Source: Pieris napi
Taxonomy: Eukaryota; Arthropoda; Insecta; Lepidoptera; Pieridae
Length of the DNA: 64,000 bases
Direction: 5' to 3'
Assembly: GCF_905475465.1 (NCBI RefSeq)
Contig: NC_062235.1
Span: 3,358,001 to 3,422,000, forward strand
A program made the translations under genes and the position numbers. A model generated the notes under the pieces. It worked only from the letters and a program-made list of their open reading frames with translations, had not been told where the DNA came from and did no database searches. Shown here piece by piece: positions 49,229 through 61,850 of the stretch. Position 1 is the stretch's first letter. Each line of letters starts with the position of its first letter.

Positions 49229-49336
49229 GATAATGACACGGCCCTACCCATATCTAATAAAAGCAGAAATTTTACATGCGTTAAAATTAGCTAATTTAGG
49301 CAGAAACCCAGGTCCGGATAACATACCAGTAGAGTA
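49229..49336 (+). pseudogene. LINE reverse-transcriptase fragment
   Basis: The frame equivalent to 'KAEILHALKLANLGRNPGPD' followed by NIPVE matches the minus-strand piece at 28069-28380. The 5' part reads as 'acacggccctacccat'. It is cut on both sides. Confidence 0.65.
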
Positions 49337-49379
49337 GAATCGTCAAGCTCATGGAAAGAGATAACATAGACTTACACTT

Positions 49380-49445
49380 GTATGACATTCATGTCAGGCA
49401 CCGAAGTGATCATCTACTTGTCTATTAAGATTAAAGAATGAGATG
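49380..49445 (-). repeat. SINE-like repeat fragment, inverted ('AGGCAAGTAGGTG' family)
   Basis: Plus-strand 'caggcaccgaagtgatcatc' followed by 'tacttgtctattaa' is the complement of the 2.6/43.6-kb family. Confidence 0.5.
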
Positions 49446-50332
49446 CAAACTGAAACCAAGCCATGTATGGTTTTAGCGCGCCACAATGTTTTCATTACTT
49501 TAATCGACATATTACATCACATCGTATTAAGAGGCCAGTATGCTGTACTTGTATCAGTTAGGCATAGTGCCCACCCCAGGATGTAGGGTTATCGATTCAG
49601 AACTCTAGGCTAGATATCTTAAGAAAATATAAACCAAAAATTAACCCTAGGTTTTTCCGTTTAATAATTCAAGGTAGACGGTCGGCCTTACTTTTAAATT
49701 AACTTAAGTTTTTTCTTATTTCTGTAGCACATTTGTGTAGCTTTGGGTAACTCAATGTCACGACCTCAAGATTGAGAGTCGCAATCATAACCACTAGGGA
49801 CATATAAAATATACCTTAAACTGTATGGGAATGTCACCATAATTTTCTAAAGAAAAATCTGACGATATAATAATTTAGGAAAACTCAGCAATTATTATAA
49901 TACCTAACTAAAACTAAACTAAATAATAACTAATTTTATTCATTTTCTTTTATAGCAACTAAGAATTAATAAATAATATGAAATTTTGTATTAATTACTT
50001 AAGTAAACACTAATAATCATTAAGATTAGATACAATTTGAAATAGAATTTTTTATCGGTTATTCACAAGAATTAGGGCAAAAAAACACTTGAAAAACGTC
50101 CCATAGTTGACTTTATCATTTATCTTTCACATTACAACAATTTTATTTAGCCCAAAGAGCAGAGTCATGTATCTAGTAATTACAATTAGCATGACGATCG
50201 TGATTTAGCTGTTTTTTTTTCTCAACTGTCACTATGTTTTTAAACTGTCACTATGTTCTGGACCGAACACATCAATAAATTGAATCCTTAGCGCGATTAT
50301 GCAAAATCCCTATTATGTAATAGTGCCAGCAA

Positions 50333-50370
50333 GCAAAAATATACAATTTCATTAAATTGTATATTTTTGC
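50333..50370. repeat. Perfect 17-bp hairpin
   Basis: GCAAAAATATACAATTT pairs exactly with AAATTGTATATTTTTGC across a 4-base loop. The stem is short and AT-rich, so a microRNA precursor is unlikely. Confidence 0.6.
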
Positions 50371-51078
50371 ATAAAACGTTGAACAGCGCTCGGTGGACAA
50401 ATTTAGAACGAAATGGTTTCATATCATTGCAATATTAGAATTAAATAAGTTATAAAGTATTAGTAGTAAACTATAGCTTTGCTATCTTTCTTAAATATAA
50501 TGAACAGAGACTATCTTATATATATCCTATTCCAAATATAAGAGAATATGGTTAAAAACTCAATGGTTACTTCAAACTTTTTTTATTCTGTGGTATCGTT
50601 TCGAAGGCACGTGGTTCTACCGGATTGTAGCTCACCTAATACGCGTTACCAGGAATTTTTCAGCGCTTTACGGATATGACACACTACAAGTGTAAAGGCG
50701 GTGAATAATCTAATAAGTATTCTAACGCCTAGGTATTCCATGGTCAAAACTAGGTCATAAATCAAAACTGAATGATAAATCCGTCAGACCAATAAATAGA
50801 TTCTGGATGTCTTCCAGTATCCATTTTGTGTATTGACATACCAGTATAGATCTACATATTACGTATTATATTAATTATTATTGATTACCTTTGCAGTATC
50901 TATATAAAGCACGAGAATGGTCGAGACATTAGGATTAAATAAACACCTTTGCACCTAGTAACTTAAATAAAAGTAAAATTTTAATAATTAGATGTACCGC
51001 ACTTGGACGTTCATGTTATTAACTCACCACATATTGCAAAAGTTCACATTTTTTTCAGTTCTAAATATTAGAATGTTA

Positions 51079-51862
51079 CTGTACACCAGCGTTGCCAGAT
51101 TTATTTTTAGTCAAGTCGGGATATAGGCACTTTTAAAGTGAAAAAAGCGGGATTCATTTGTCGAAAGCGGGACATATTAAAATAATAATAATAATCAGAA
51201 GTTTTTAAATATTTATGTTTTTAATTGAGTTCAAATCACGTTTGCGTGACAATAGACAGTGAAAATAGTCACAGAAAATGTAATTAAATCAGATTAAACC
51301 TATCGTTTAATAGTTCTTATTCATTTTCTGATTAAAAACAAAAAAAATCAAAATAATTTTTTTTTATTTATTAGAATAAAATAGCGTTTCAAACAATACT
51401 CTGAAGAGTGAGTGTTTCAAATTGCAACTTACATTAAGACAGTAATTATTTATAAGAATTTCTATTTCATAATATTTCTATGAAGATATATCTTCTTTTA
51501 AAGTGTCATTTTTCTCTTTAAAAAAGACAAAGAACTCTTCACAGGATAGCTGCAGATTAAACTTGATGCGTAACTCTGATTTCATTAAATTTACGAAGCA
51601 TTTCGAAAAGAAGGCGTTTTGGTAAGCAGTTTGATGGTAGGATACTTAATATAAAGTTTGAAGATAATCCTGGTATTTGTTTTGGATACTGTTGAAAGAG
51701 TTGGTACCATGGACCATGGACCGCACAATAGGTCAGCGGTGGTGATAGTACACTCTTCTTATTGCCATCGAGTTATTCCCGAAAAGCGGGACTAAGCCTG
51801 TCCCGCGCGGGACATTTCATTTTGATTTAAAAATCGGGACGTCTGGCAACGCTGCTGTACAC
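51079..51862. mobile_element. hAT-type non-autonomous element with perfect 8-bp target duplication
   Basis: The element (51087-51854, 768 bp) has inverted ends CAGCGTTGCCAGA / TCTGGCAACGCTG. It is flanked by CTGTACAC on both sides (51079-51086 and 51855-51862), exactly the 8-bp duplication of hAT transposons. Inside are scattered GCGGGA motifs ('aagcgggattcat', 'gaaagcgggac', 'cccgcgcgggac'), usual subterminal repeats. There is no transposase ORF. Confidence 0.9.
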
Positions 51863-52211
51863 CTACTTACGCCTGATTCTATATAATTAATACAATTCTG
51901 AAAATTATAACCAATTAATCTTGAAAATCATTATACTTTTAAGACATTTTTAGAAGCCATACTTGTTATGATCTGGCTGAATTGACTTTTTCTACTTTTT
52001 AAAATACAATTCCTCATTCGAAGTTCGAACAGTGAATAAAATCGAACATTATAATGTGTATAGTGGCTTATTCATGATTGATAACTTTGCCATCTATTGG
52101 CGATAGGTCGTTTGTATACTGTATAATATTATATTCTATAGTATTGTTTTATTATAAACTTATGATAGATGGCGTTAATATAATTATCTTTCGAGCACGA
52201 TTCATGTTATA

Positions 52212-52748
52212 GGGTATGTTCCGATATACACTGCGAGTACTGTATAGTGCTCCCACTGTTCAAAAATTCGTTCCGCTATGGACTGCCAGTATACAGCCGC
52301 AGCGTCCTAGGGAAATATATGACGTCACAAATCCCCGCTATACTTCTACTGCGAGCACTGGCGTTTTCGAGGTAAGATACTCGCAGTGCTTTGATCACGT
52401 GATCAATCAAAACCACTTGAATGCCTAACGGCTGATATAACTTACAGTTTAATAACAAACATTTAAAATTCTAACTTACTTTCTTTGTAGTATTAATTCA
52501 ATTGACAGTTAATATTAATATAGATTTTTTTAATGCGATAATACTCCAATAATAGTTTTTCTTGTTGAATTGAAAAACTTTGATGCACTCATTTGAAAAC
52601 TGTGTCGAAAAACGAAGCTGACTAGTATACTGGACTGCGTTCCGTTTTAAATTGTAACCAGTATAGCTGGCTATAGAGAAACGGTTTCACAGTATACTAA
52701 ATTGACGGTACTCTGTACAGTGGTCGCAGTGTATATCGGAACATACCC
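52212..52748. mobile_element. MITE with about 29-bp inverted repeats
   Basis: GGGTATGTTCCGATATACAC(TGCGAGTAC) at the left is mirrored at the right as GTGTATATCGGAACATACCC with only small changes. 'cgagtac' / 'ctgtacagtggt' style subterminal repeats are present. It is 537 bp. The ORF on either strand follows these repeats and is not a gene. Confidence 0.8.
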
Positions 52749-52982
52749 AAAGTTAAAAGTAACCGTCGCTAGGTGACATTGACACATGTGATGTCATAAA
52801 AACTGTCAAAGTTGAATGAAAGTGACAGATATCTATTATTTTTAATATTCTTCAAAGTCCTTTCAACTTGTATACGATTTTTTAACTTCCAATTATTTTG
52901 AAAGTTCAGAATGTTGTTTTATTGTGTTTCAATTTTATCTATTATAAAATTACATTAAAGTAAAGTGTTTTAGTGTAAAAAT

Positions 52983-53001
52983 ATGGGATTGTGCGACGAA
53001 G
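52983..53001 (+). CDS. Possible tiny first coding exon (very uncertain)
   Basis: ATGGGATTGTGCGACGAAG is followed by GTATGT, a good donor, after about 200 bp lacking repeats. It would encode MGLCDE plus one base. No partner exon was recognised, so this is only a candidate. Confidence 0.2.
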
Positions 53002-56000
53002 GTATGTTGAATGGTTAACTACGTCATTGTCCACTCGTAAACAAGTCTATTATCTCGACATAATTAAAGCTGTTGCATTTCCTTTACGTAAATTTTGTGG
53101 AAGATTTTCAACTTTATGTACCTTGTGAGAATGCAATTTTTTAATAAATTACTATAAAATTACTGGAAATGGTTGACATCAATAATGTGCCAATTTTGTA
53201 GGATGATAATATTATAAGGAGTATATATACTGAGGAGTTATTGGTTAATGACACTACGAGCTCCAATGCGGAACTTACACATGGGTGACCTCAAATAGCA
53301 TTTGTTAGTTTATAATATTTCAAAAAATTATTTGGATTAAGCTTTAATAACATTTATGACATAATTTTCTTTAATTCAATTCACTTTAATGATTTCAACT
53401 TTTCTATAACTGTATACCATATTTGTAAAATGGTTATCAAATTATAACCATAAGGACTGCAGATTAACATATCTTTTATCAAAAGAAACAAACAAAAGAA
53501 ACTTGTTTGAAGGTTTCCCTCATTGTGTGACTTAAATTAAATGTTTATACCTCAGTAAGTTTATTTCTTTTTTGATTGTAATCAGTAGTTTCAAGCAACA
53601 TATAGTAATATATATTCTTATTAATAAACCACTCGGTGATATAAAATTACATGTAATAAGCAGTGTCGCAGCTCCGTAATTGCTGTCATGGCTGTGCTAT
53701 TTAAGAAGGCAATTAGTATCAATTGCAAAGCAAAATAAGAATTGCAAACTGATCAACTGTTATTTAAAATCAACATAAAAGGCTGCAATAAAATTTAATA
53801 TGTAATAATTAGCTTAAAATATTCAAAAATTGGACAAAATATACTTGTTATAATTTAGGTTAATAATAAAATCATACAGATAAAAATCAATGTCATTAAG
53901 ATATGACTATCATTATATTCAAATGATTACTAATGTTTCCTTATATAATTATTAAAGTTTGAAACAAAAGTTTTTGGTATAGAGATATAAAAATCTAACT
54001 GAGTTAAAAATCTACATATATTATAGCAGTATACAAAAGTAGCTAAGGCCATTCTGAAGTATATACTCTTATCTTACTGGGTACTTATACTGTGTGAACC
54101 TTTATTTTCCAACTTAAAATGTACTTTAGATGACATAAAGTAATAAAATTCTATTATTGGTAATTTTCCTCACAGTTATTAATCAACTAAGTAATATAGG
54201 GATTTATATACTTAGAATTCTTACTAAACAGTATAACCACAAATTCCATTTGCGTTTCTCACTCATATATTATAGTGAGTCATAAACTTACATTGGTATA
54301 TTTAGGGAGTAAAAATAACCATTATTATATAATATTATTTCCAACTTTACTTTATTAACACCATTCCTTACTTTCCAACAATATTATAATTATAAATTTT
54401 TGATTTCTGTTTAATGATTGTAATGTAGCATTATTTTTATTTATTTATTTATTAACACTTCGTTGCATATACATTAATATAGTACAATTGACATAATTAA
54501 ATAAAAAGGAGAGCAATTGGCGGCCTTATCGCTCTCGAGCGATCTCTTCCAGGCAACCACTGTGAGAAAAAAAAAAGTATTAAATTACATAAGATAGGCA
54601 AGAAGTTTATATTAATAAATATTAAATTTAAAACAATCTTATATTTATTTAAAACACTTTAATATTTAAAACAATTGTACGTGTTTTATTAAATCAATTC
54701 AAGTTTTATATGTATACTTTGGACCATATATGATATATGTTACCATGAGGGGATTGTTAAATGTATTCCGTTTTAAAGATCGGTAGTACCTACTTTAATA
54801 GCAGATATATTATTGCATCTATTTAATTTTTTACTACTCATTTCTTTGGGGTATTTGTTTTAACAACAATGTAGAGTTAACAATTATGTATTACAACCAT
54901 ATAGCCTTAACACAAGCTATTCGAGAAATCACAGTGCCTTATGACATAAACATGTTATAGGTAGAATGCTGGTTTTAATTTTAATCTTGCAAGTCATTGT
55001 GACTAGATTTTCTGCTTTGATAAGAATATCCTTTAGATATGATAATGCAAAAATATACTTGTGTTCCTATGCCTGAGGAAAAAACAAATTTTACCATATT
55101 TTTCTGTTGATGTTTCAGTCCAATTTTATACACAGACACAGTGTAGATCAAATAAAAGTAGTGACAGTACTATATCAAAGTTCTCACTCAATTTTAATAC
55201 ACTTTGTTCTTACAATAGTAATGGTAACTAGATCTGGTTCGTCATACAATAATACATTGTTTCCTCATAGCAAATAACATAGTCCAAAGTCCACAAGTTT
55301 TTTTAAAAGAAATTGCAAATCATGATGATTTTGCTCTAGTAATGAAAAATATTACAAAGTGCAAATTATTACTGATTCAATTATAAAGAAACTTAGCTAT
55401 ATAAAATAAACTATATTAAAGATAAAACTACATTACTTGCATATGTTTGATATTACCTGAAAGTTTTTTTCCAATTACATGAAATAAAGTATTGTAAAGA
55501 TTGAAAATGTTGAAGATAACCTCTAATAAAAGTTATTTTTCTTAACTGATAAATAATTTTTTTTAAATGTGGTCCTATACAACCTTTAAATTTTGGACCC
55601 CAATTTTCCATATCTGTTTCGTTAAGATTTTTCTTATAGGCAAGAAGGTGATCACCGGTCTGTGCTTGACTGCTGACACGCCGTCGACTTTTTGGGTTTA
55701 AAGCATGCCGGTATCCTCATGTTTTCTTTCACCTTATGTCTTATAACCGCTAAAAATTTAAAACTCCTTAATGTTAATATAAGATTCTCGCAGTCTTCCT
55801 CAATTACATATTCGTGAAGGTTGAGGTCAAAACGTCATCTACGTAATAACCTTATATTAGTTCTGGCCTATGGTATAATTAATATCATATATCATAACTA
55901 AATAATATGTTCGGAGTAAAGAAAATATTTGATTAAGCGTCGGTATACGCGATTTTTTTAAGGACTGTAATGGTAGAACTCTGAACATCAATGAAGACAT

Positions 56001-56400
56001 CACAAAACAATTTTACGAGTCCTCCGTAAATCTTGGCCTTTTGAAGCATAGAATAATCGCGGCAATTAGTGCTCACGTTGATCAAAAATGTTAAAGAAAT
56101 CACTAAAAATAATAACTATAGGTAAAATAAAATATAACTATAAAAAATATCATTGAATGGAAATACCTAATTAGTATTTTCCAGTGTTCACGTAACGTGT
56201 CATATTAGTTATTACTTAAAAATATAGTATACTCTAACAATAAAAGTATTACATACAAAATTAGTAATTCTTATGAACAAGGTCATGTTTCAGAGCAAGA
56301 AATTTAAGTAAAAACTACCACATTTGAACGAAGTGTGAAAAACTAGACAATTTACGTAAACGCCGCGTTTTAGTTAGAGCTTAATATATTCAGGTAGATA
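53002..56400. other. Non-coding AT-rich stretch
   Basis: No gene was recognised. It contains a retroelement-like tail at 54440-54570 (ATTT repeats, then 'cacttcgttgcatatacatt' and 'ggcggccttatcgctctcga') and the SINE-like repeat at 55625-55745. Otherwise nothing is recognised. Confidence 0.45.
55625..55745 (+). repeat. SINE-like dispersed repeat ('AGGCAAGTAGGTG' family)
   Basis: It reads 'ataggcaagaaggtgatcac', 'gctgacacgccgtcgacttt' and 'ggtatcctcatgttttcttt', aligned with 2600-2745. Confidence 0.6.
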
Positions 56401-56427
56401 TGTGTGTGTATATATATATATATATAT

Positions 56428-57035
56428 AGGGATGCATCGATACGCCTTTTTGCCGATACGATACCGATACCGATACTCTTATAGAAATATCGCCGATTCC
56501 GATACCGATACCGATACTAATGCTTATTGAATTCAAATTAAATTAAGGTAAAATATATCAAGTTTGATTAAAGTTTTTAATTTTTTTTTAATTATAAAAT
56601 ATAAACAGTCACAAACTTTGAATAAGATTAAAGGTTTAGTAAATACAATTAAGAATTAAGAGTAATAGTTAAATTAAAATAAAATAAATAACTGTTCATA
56701 ATTAAAATTAACATTGATAAGATTTTTGTAATTCTGTATTTTATTTAATTTGGTATTGAAAAAATACTACGCGCGATAGCACTTAAAAACCAACTAAAGT
56801 GTCTAGCGAAATGGAATACGCGGAGACTAAGGGGGTGTGAGGGGCATAGATAGTCCGTGCCTCGTTTCCCACGCCCCGGATCAAACAAGATGCGCGTTTA
56901 CATTACTTTCTTTAAAGCGCGAAATTTGAAAAGTATCGTTGTATCGGCAATCGAAATATCGCCGATACCGATATATCAGCAAACCCAAAGTATCGCCGAT
57001 ATATCGGTATCGGTATCGGTATCGGATGCATCCCT
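56428..57035. mobile_element. hAT-like MITE with CGATAC subterminal repeats
   Basis: The ends AGGGATGCATC / GATGCATCCCT lie in a TATATATA context that hides the target duplication. Tandem 'ccgatac' and 'ggtatc' repeats fill about 90 bp inside each end, probably binding sites for a transposase. The centre is AT-rich. It is 608 bp and has no real gene. Confidence 0.75.
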
Positions 57036-57751
57036 ATATATATATAACTAAAACTTTAGGGTTGTTTGAGAAATAAATAGATATTACGATGTTTTTAATG
57101 ATTTATCTCGCACCAGCCACCTTTATGATAATCAGACCTGAAAGTAAATTGTGGTTCCGTATCTCAAAAACGTATTGGATTTTGACGTAAGGGGTCATTG
57201 TTTGCGCCTAAGTCTGCGTTTAAATAAGCGTTACGAACCGTATGTCATTTTGAGATGCAAAAAAAAAATTAAGGGGTGAAACAAAAGAGAAAAAAATAAA
57301 AAATCGTCATCAATAATAAAATGTTTGATTGGCAGGTTACGTTTTGAAAACATCAAGTATGTTGTATGGGATTTGCCCCCTACTGGTGCTAATAGCATCC
57401 GTAATTATTTGTTATATGATATCATCAAATCAAACATCCGACATGTTTAATAAGGAAAAATGACAAAAGCTTTAAAACTTGCAATAATTTTGTTTAGTAT
57501 GTGCTTTCAATAAAGTTTCCTCTTTATTTTAAATAACTTAAGGATGTGAAAATAAAAATACCGTGTAAAATATATTGTGCAATCGATAAATCGTTGTGCA
57601 TGATAAGGTCCTAGGTCAATGCCTTGTGTGCGATATAATTCCTATACTATGGAAAATTACATGATTGTTATTCTAGTTACAACAAATTTATTTGCAACTT
57701 CGAAGATCATATTACAGCTGTTTAATTTATTTGATTGATACATAATAACAA

Positions 57752-58121
57752 AAAAGGGTGCGTGTACTTATCTACGCGCGTAAGAAGTTATACTTCTTTG
57801 GCATTATTAAAAATAGTTTTTGATTGCATGGAAACAATTAATTACAATTAAATAATCAAAGACTGGAAAAGAAGTCATTATAGTCAATAAAGTTCAGTTT
57901 ACATTTGAAAAATTAAATAAATAAATATTTATTATTATTCTCTTACATTAACTGTAACATAAATTCTATTATTATTCGAATGTTGTTTTTAAATTATGTC
58001 CAATGCCGTAGCATCTTCCGTGGACAACTTCATTCTGTTAATTTTGTATCACGGTGCGCGCGCATCGTAAAATTTCACTATCATCAATTTTTCATAACGC
58101 GCCTAAAGAAGTATAACTTCA
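57752..58121. mobile_element. MITE related to the 20.6-kb element, inverted
   Basis: It contains 'cgcgcgtaagaagttatact' at the left and 'cataacgcgcctaaagaagt' at the right, with 'cacggtgcgcgcgcatcgta' between. All are found in reverse order at 20585-20772, but this copy carries an extra central block of about 180 bp. Confidence 0.65.
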
Positions 58122-58370
58122 AAAATTATTAATTAATATTTATTATGAAAATCGAAAAAAGAAATCATACAGGTTCTATGCGGAAATGATCCCCATTCAT
58201 AATGATTCTTTGAACACTTTTGTCTTTATCGGGTGGTGTCTTCCATCCCATACAATTTGCAGGTGGAGGATTAGATGCCCAGCATCTAGTCAATATGACA
58301 CAAACTTAGGTTTCTAAAATAGTTTTCTAAATCTAAAAATGTATTTATTTTTTACCACTTTGTTGCATTA

Positions 58371-58690
58371 TTATCTAATATGTAAAATTCTCTTGCCACA
58401 ATGCTCGTTCCCATACTCCTCCGAAACACCTTGAGCGATTCTTATGACATATTTTATGCATATTCAGTAAATCTGAGAATCGGACATCATCTTTTTTTTC
58501 ATCACCCTAAATGTTTTTAAATGTAATTTTTATTTATTGACAAAACTTTTTTTTTATACAACATTCAAAAATACATACAGCCCTTAATTGCCAACCCTCT
58601 ATAATCAACCTATTATAGTAGATAGTTATTTTTATTGAACTAAATATGTTTCCTAGAAATAATATACATGGCAAAACGACGTTTGCCGGG
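58371..58690 (+). mobile_element. Helitron-like element (family A)
   Basis: It reads 'ctaatatgtaaaattctctt', 'ctcctccgaaacaccttga' and ends 'GTTTGCCGGGTCAGCTTGT'; the terminal CTAGT has mutated to CTTGT. It directly abuts a family B element. Confidence 0.65.
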
Positions 58691-58708
58691 TCAGCTTGTA
58701 TTATAATC

Positions 58709-59032
58709 TTAATACATATATATAAATTACGCGTCACGTTGTTTGTCCGCTATGGACTCCTACTACTAAACGAATTTCAATCAAATTTGCACACCGTGTG
58801 CAGTTTGATCTAACTTAAAAAATAGGATATTTGACAGTCACAATTCTAACAGATGGCGCTGTGTCGAAAGTACCAACGTTTCACATAAGCTACAATTTAA
58901 TGGCATAACCACCAAAAAGCATGGTGTTCCCCATGACTGGTGTTCTCCAACCGTTTCCCTTGAATAGTATACTACTATGTAATATAACAGAAACCTTATA
59001 GCCACAGCAACGCTTGGCCGAATCTGCTAGTA
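58709..59032 (+). mobile_element. Helitron-like element (family B)
   Basis: It reads 'tatataaattacgcgtcacg', 'gcacaccgtgtgcagtttga' and 'aacagatggcgctgtgtcga', and ends 'CGCTTGGCCGAATCTGCTAGT'. It matches the minus-strand copy at 20131-20466. Confidence 0.7.
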
Positions 59033-59799
59033 ATATTATTTATTTGGTATACATACATTCAAATAACGTTAATGAAGGAGGTATCGGGATTCGGGAGTCC
59101 TTATCACTAACAGGCGATCTCTTCAATTTAACAGTTTATTTCAAATTGTTTTCTCTCGAGTCGTTAATTAAACACATTTTTGACTGTCGGTCGCCTTGAT
59201 TTAATATTGTCATAGTTTTAACCTTATGCGTTTCCGTGTTTTATAAAGGGCTTCGAAATTAAAACGCAACAAAAATTTAAATCATAATATGTACATATAA
59301 TTTGATACAATCTGTCTGTTGTAAAATCTTGTTATTTATGCCCTTACTGATAAAAAACGTCTATATTTATACATCTCTTAATTGCACCGCATATTAAAAT
59401 TATATAGTTATTATTAGTATATTAGTTTAACTGTAGTTAATAGTCAAAATGTGTTTTTTAGTCATAAGTAAATTAATTTTAGGGACAAGAAACTACTCTG
59501 TGTAAAACTTGTTGACAACAATAAAGGCTTTTTTTTTATTTTTTTTTTATTGAACCGCTATAAACTTTTACACGTTGTTTAAACGTTTCTTACTTATCGT
59601 GTCATTAAACTCCTAATTAAACCTTACAAAAATAATATTAATTATGTTTAGGCAGCCATACAATTTAGATATTTATAAAAAAAATATTTTACTAAAACAA
59701 TTAATGCTATCTTGTCTCTCAATAGGTTTAAAATTTTGACTATTAAAATCTTGTTTAACTCTAAAATGCTATTTAATGGGTGTCTTAAGTTACGGGGTC

Positions 59800-59950
59800 T
59801 GCCCCCGTAGACTTTTTTTTAAAAATAAATATCAGATAATTCCCCGACTATGTAGTCGTCGGAGGTGTTTAAAAGCTTACATAAATTGTATTGGTAACCC
59901 GAATGTTTACTTTCTATTACTATATTACTACTTCTGCCCCCGTAGACTAG
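59800..59950 (+). repeat. Direct repeat pair CTGCCCCCGTAGACT
   Basis: The 15-base unit occurs at about 59800 and again at about 59935, 135 bp apart, in otherwise AT-rich sequence. It could be a target duplication or ends of a small insertion; the intervening DNA is not recognised. Confidence 0.55.
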
Positions 59951-60310
59951 TAACTAGATCTGTAGTTTTCTATGATATGTTTATGTTCCGTTAGCAAATA
60001 TAATTTAAGGTATAGCCGATTTAATCGAAGTATAACAATTAGAAGGAAATATATAATAAAAATACATAATAGCGGTCATCAAATCATTGCGGCGAAGGCA
60101 GGCGGGTAGTTTGTATAACATAAATCTTTAGAAGGGCACTAAGATAAGCATAGATGTCGAAATGAGACAAGAGGAAGCCCTTCATATTTATTTAATGAAT
60201 AATTAATCAATTAATTTAATTCAAAAACAAAAACAGACCTTCACTTAAAAATTCCGTAACGTAAGATACGATGTGGTCATAAGTGTAAGGGAACAATGGG
60301 TTGGCATATT

Positions 60311-60570
60311 TTTTTTATTTTTTTTTTTAAAGACAATTCACACAAATTGACCTAAGCTCCCATGCTAAGCTGGTTAAGCTTGTGTTATGGGTACTAGGCA
60401 ACGGATATACATACATATTATTGATAGATAGACATATAAATACATATTTAAACACCCAAGACCTAAGCGCCAACACCAAATGCTCATCACATCGATGTTT
60501 GTCTCAGCCGGGGATCGAACCCGGGACTCATGGATTCGCAGTCAGGGGTACACTAGACCAATGAGTCGTC
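60311..60570 (-). repeat. tRNA-derived SINE, second copy
   Basis: Same family as 34803-35041, with the B box (GGTTCGATCCCCGG on minus) intact and a short deletion in the A-box region ('taaccac' missing). The two ORFs crossing it are readings of the SINE. Confidence 0.85.
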
Positions 60571-60579
60571 ATAATAAAT

Positions 60580-61000
60580 CTTCATTCGTAATTGATTTGT
60601 TTAACGATGTTTCTGACTTATGGTATCTGACTCGTAGTGTAGAACCAAACTCGAAATTGAAGTGACTCTACTGGAAAGAGCCTCTGATGTATGTCTCAAA
60701 GACAAGAAAGTAGCAACTGCTGTATTTGATGCACGCAACGAGTTGTATCAAACATGGGCAGAGTTTTATCTACAGAATTTTAAATAAATGGTTACCAGAA
60801 AATTATTTTCTCATAGTATTGTTTGTGTTGAAACCACGCAGATGTAGAAAGTTCCTTTCGTATGTAACGGGGTATGTTAAATCAAGTCCAAATTCCAACG
60901 TTCTTCTTTTGGTACCTCTTCATTATTGGAGGTTGTGGCAGATGCAGCAACTCTGCAGTCACAATACCCGGAAATATTAGACTTCATTTGTTTTTACTTA
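60580..61000 (+). pseudogene. Unrecognised coding-like remnant
   Basis: Across two frames the sequence reads as coding: 'DVCLKDKKVATAVFDARNEL' and 'ADAATLQSQYPEILDF', with stops and a frame slip between. I do not recognise the family. It resembles the kind of decayed transposon-encoded protein seen elsewhere in the window. It could also be chance. Confidence 0.25.
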
Positions 61001-61444
61001 CGTTGTATATCAAATGATCCATATATCTTGTAATGTCGCGCCATGTCTCGCATTATATTGTTTAATTATATAAACCCGTTACCAGGAAGCTAATGAAATG
61101 TTTAAGATAACATTAACAAAGATGGAGTCCCACAAAAAGCAAACTCAAATAGTTAACGATCTGTTGATTAAAATTTCGATTAATTAACGCCTCGCGTAAA
61201 AGTTCTAGCAATTTGTTTATTTAAGTGTGTATATTAGAAATTATGTCAATATTAGAAGGCTTATTATTGCTTTAGTCCCTTATCTATGGTGGTATGAATT
61301 AATCAGTGCGGTTCCTGCCAAAATTAGCGAGATACAAATTCTTTGCGCAGTCACTAGAAGATTACCTGGCCTAAGTGAAGAACAATGCTTTAAACGGGAA
61401 TTATAATAATGCCAAATTTGTGACAAGTCCAAATATGATCTTAG

Positions 61445-61850
61445 TTAAGTCAAGTCAAGTCAAAAATCATTTATTCATGTAGGTAACACAATGTACACTT
61501 ATGAACGTCAAAAAAGAAATATACATTAAATGCTTCTAATTTTACATTCACTGCCAGTTCTCAAATCCTGGGCGTAGAACGGAAGAGAAGAACTGGCAAT
61601 AAACTCTCCGCCACTCTTTTTAATCGCCAAGTTTTTTGTTTTACACAGCGTTTGTAAGGAGTTGCAACCATTACCATGTTCCACATGACATTTTAAGTAA
61701 TGAATACTAAATAAATAAATTAAAAACAAAGATTTGTCGTCTATTAGGCATGGTGAAATGGGAGCACGCATTTACTTTCTCGTGGGAACAACACGCAAAT
61801 ACATAGTCGAAACAACTAACATCACCGCATAATACACGAATTCAAGTACG
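61445..61850 (-). repeat. Dispersed retroelement-like repeat (pair with 5586-6060)
   Basis: It begins with a GTCAA repeat (agtcaagtcaagtc), then 'ggtaacacaatgtacactta', 'ctgccagttctcaaatc' and 'ctcgtgggaacaacacgcaa', all in the same order as near 5.6-6.0 kb. The minus-strand ORF here is part of the repeat. Confidence 0.65.

Noticed and set aside
50333..50370. MicroRNA precursor
   Set aside because: The 17-bp AT-only-type stem with a 4-base loop is too short for a normal precursor.
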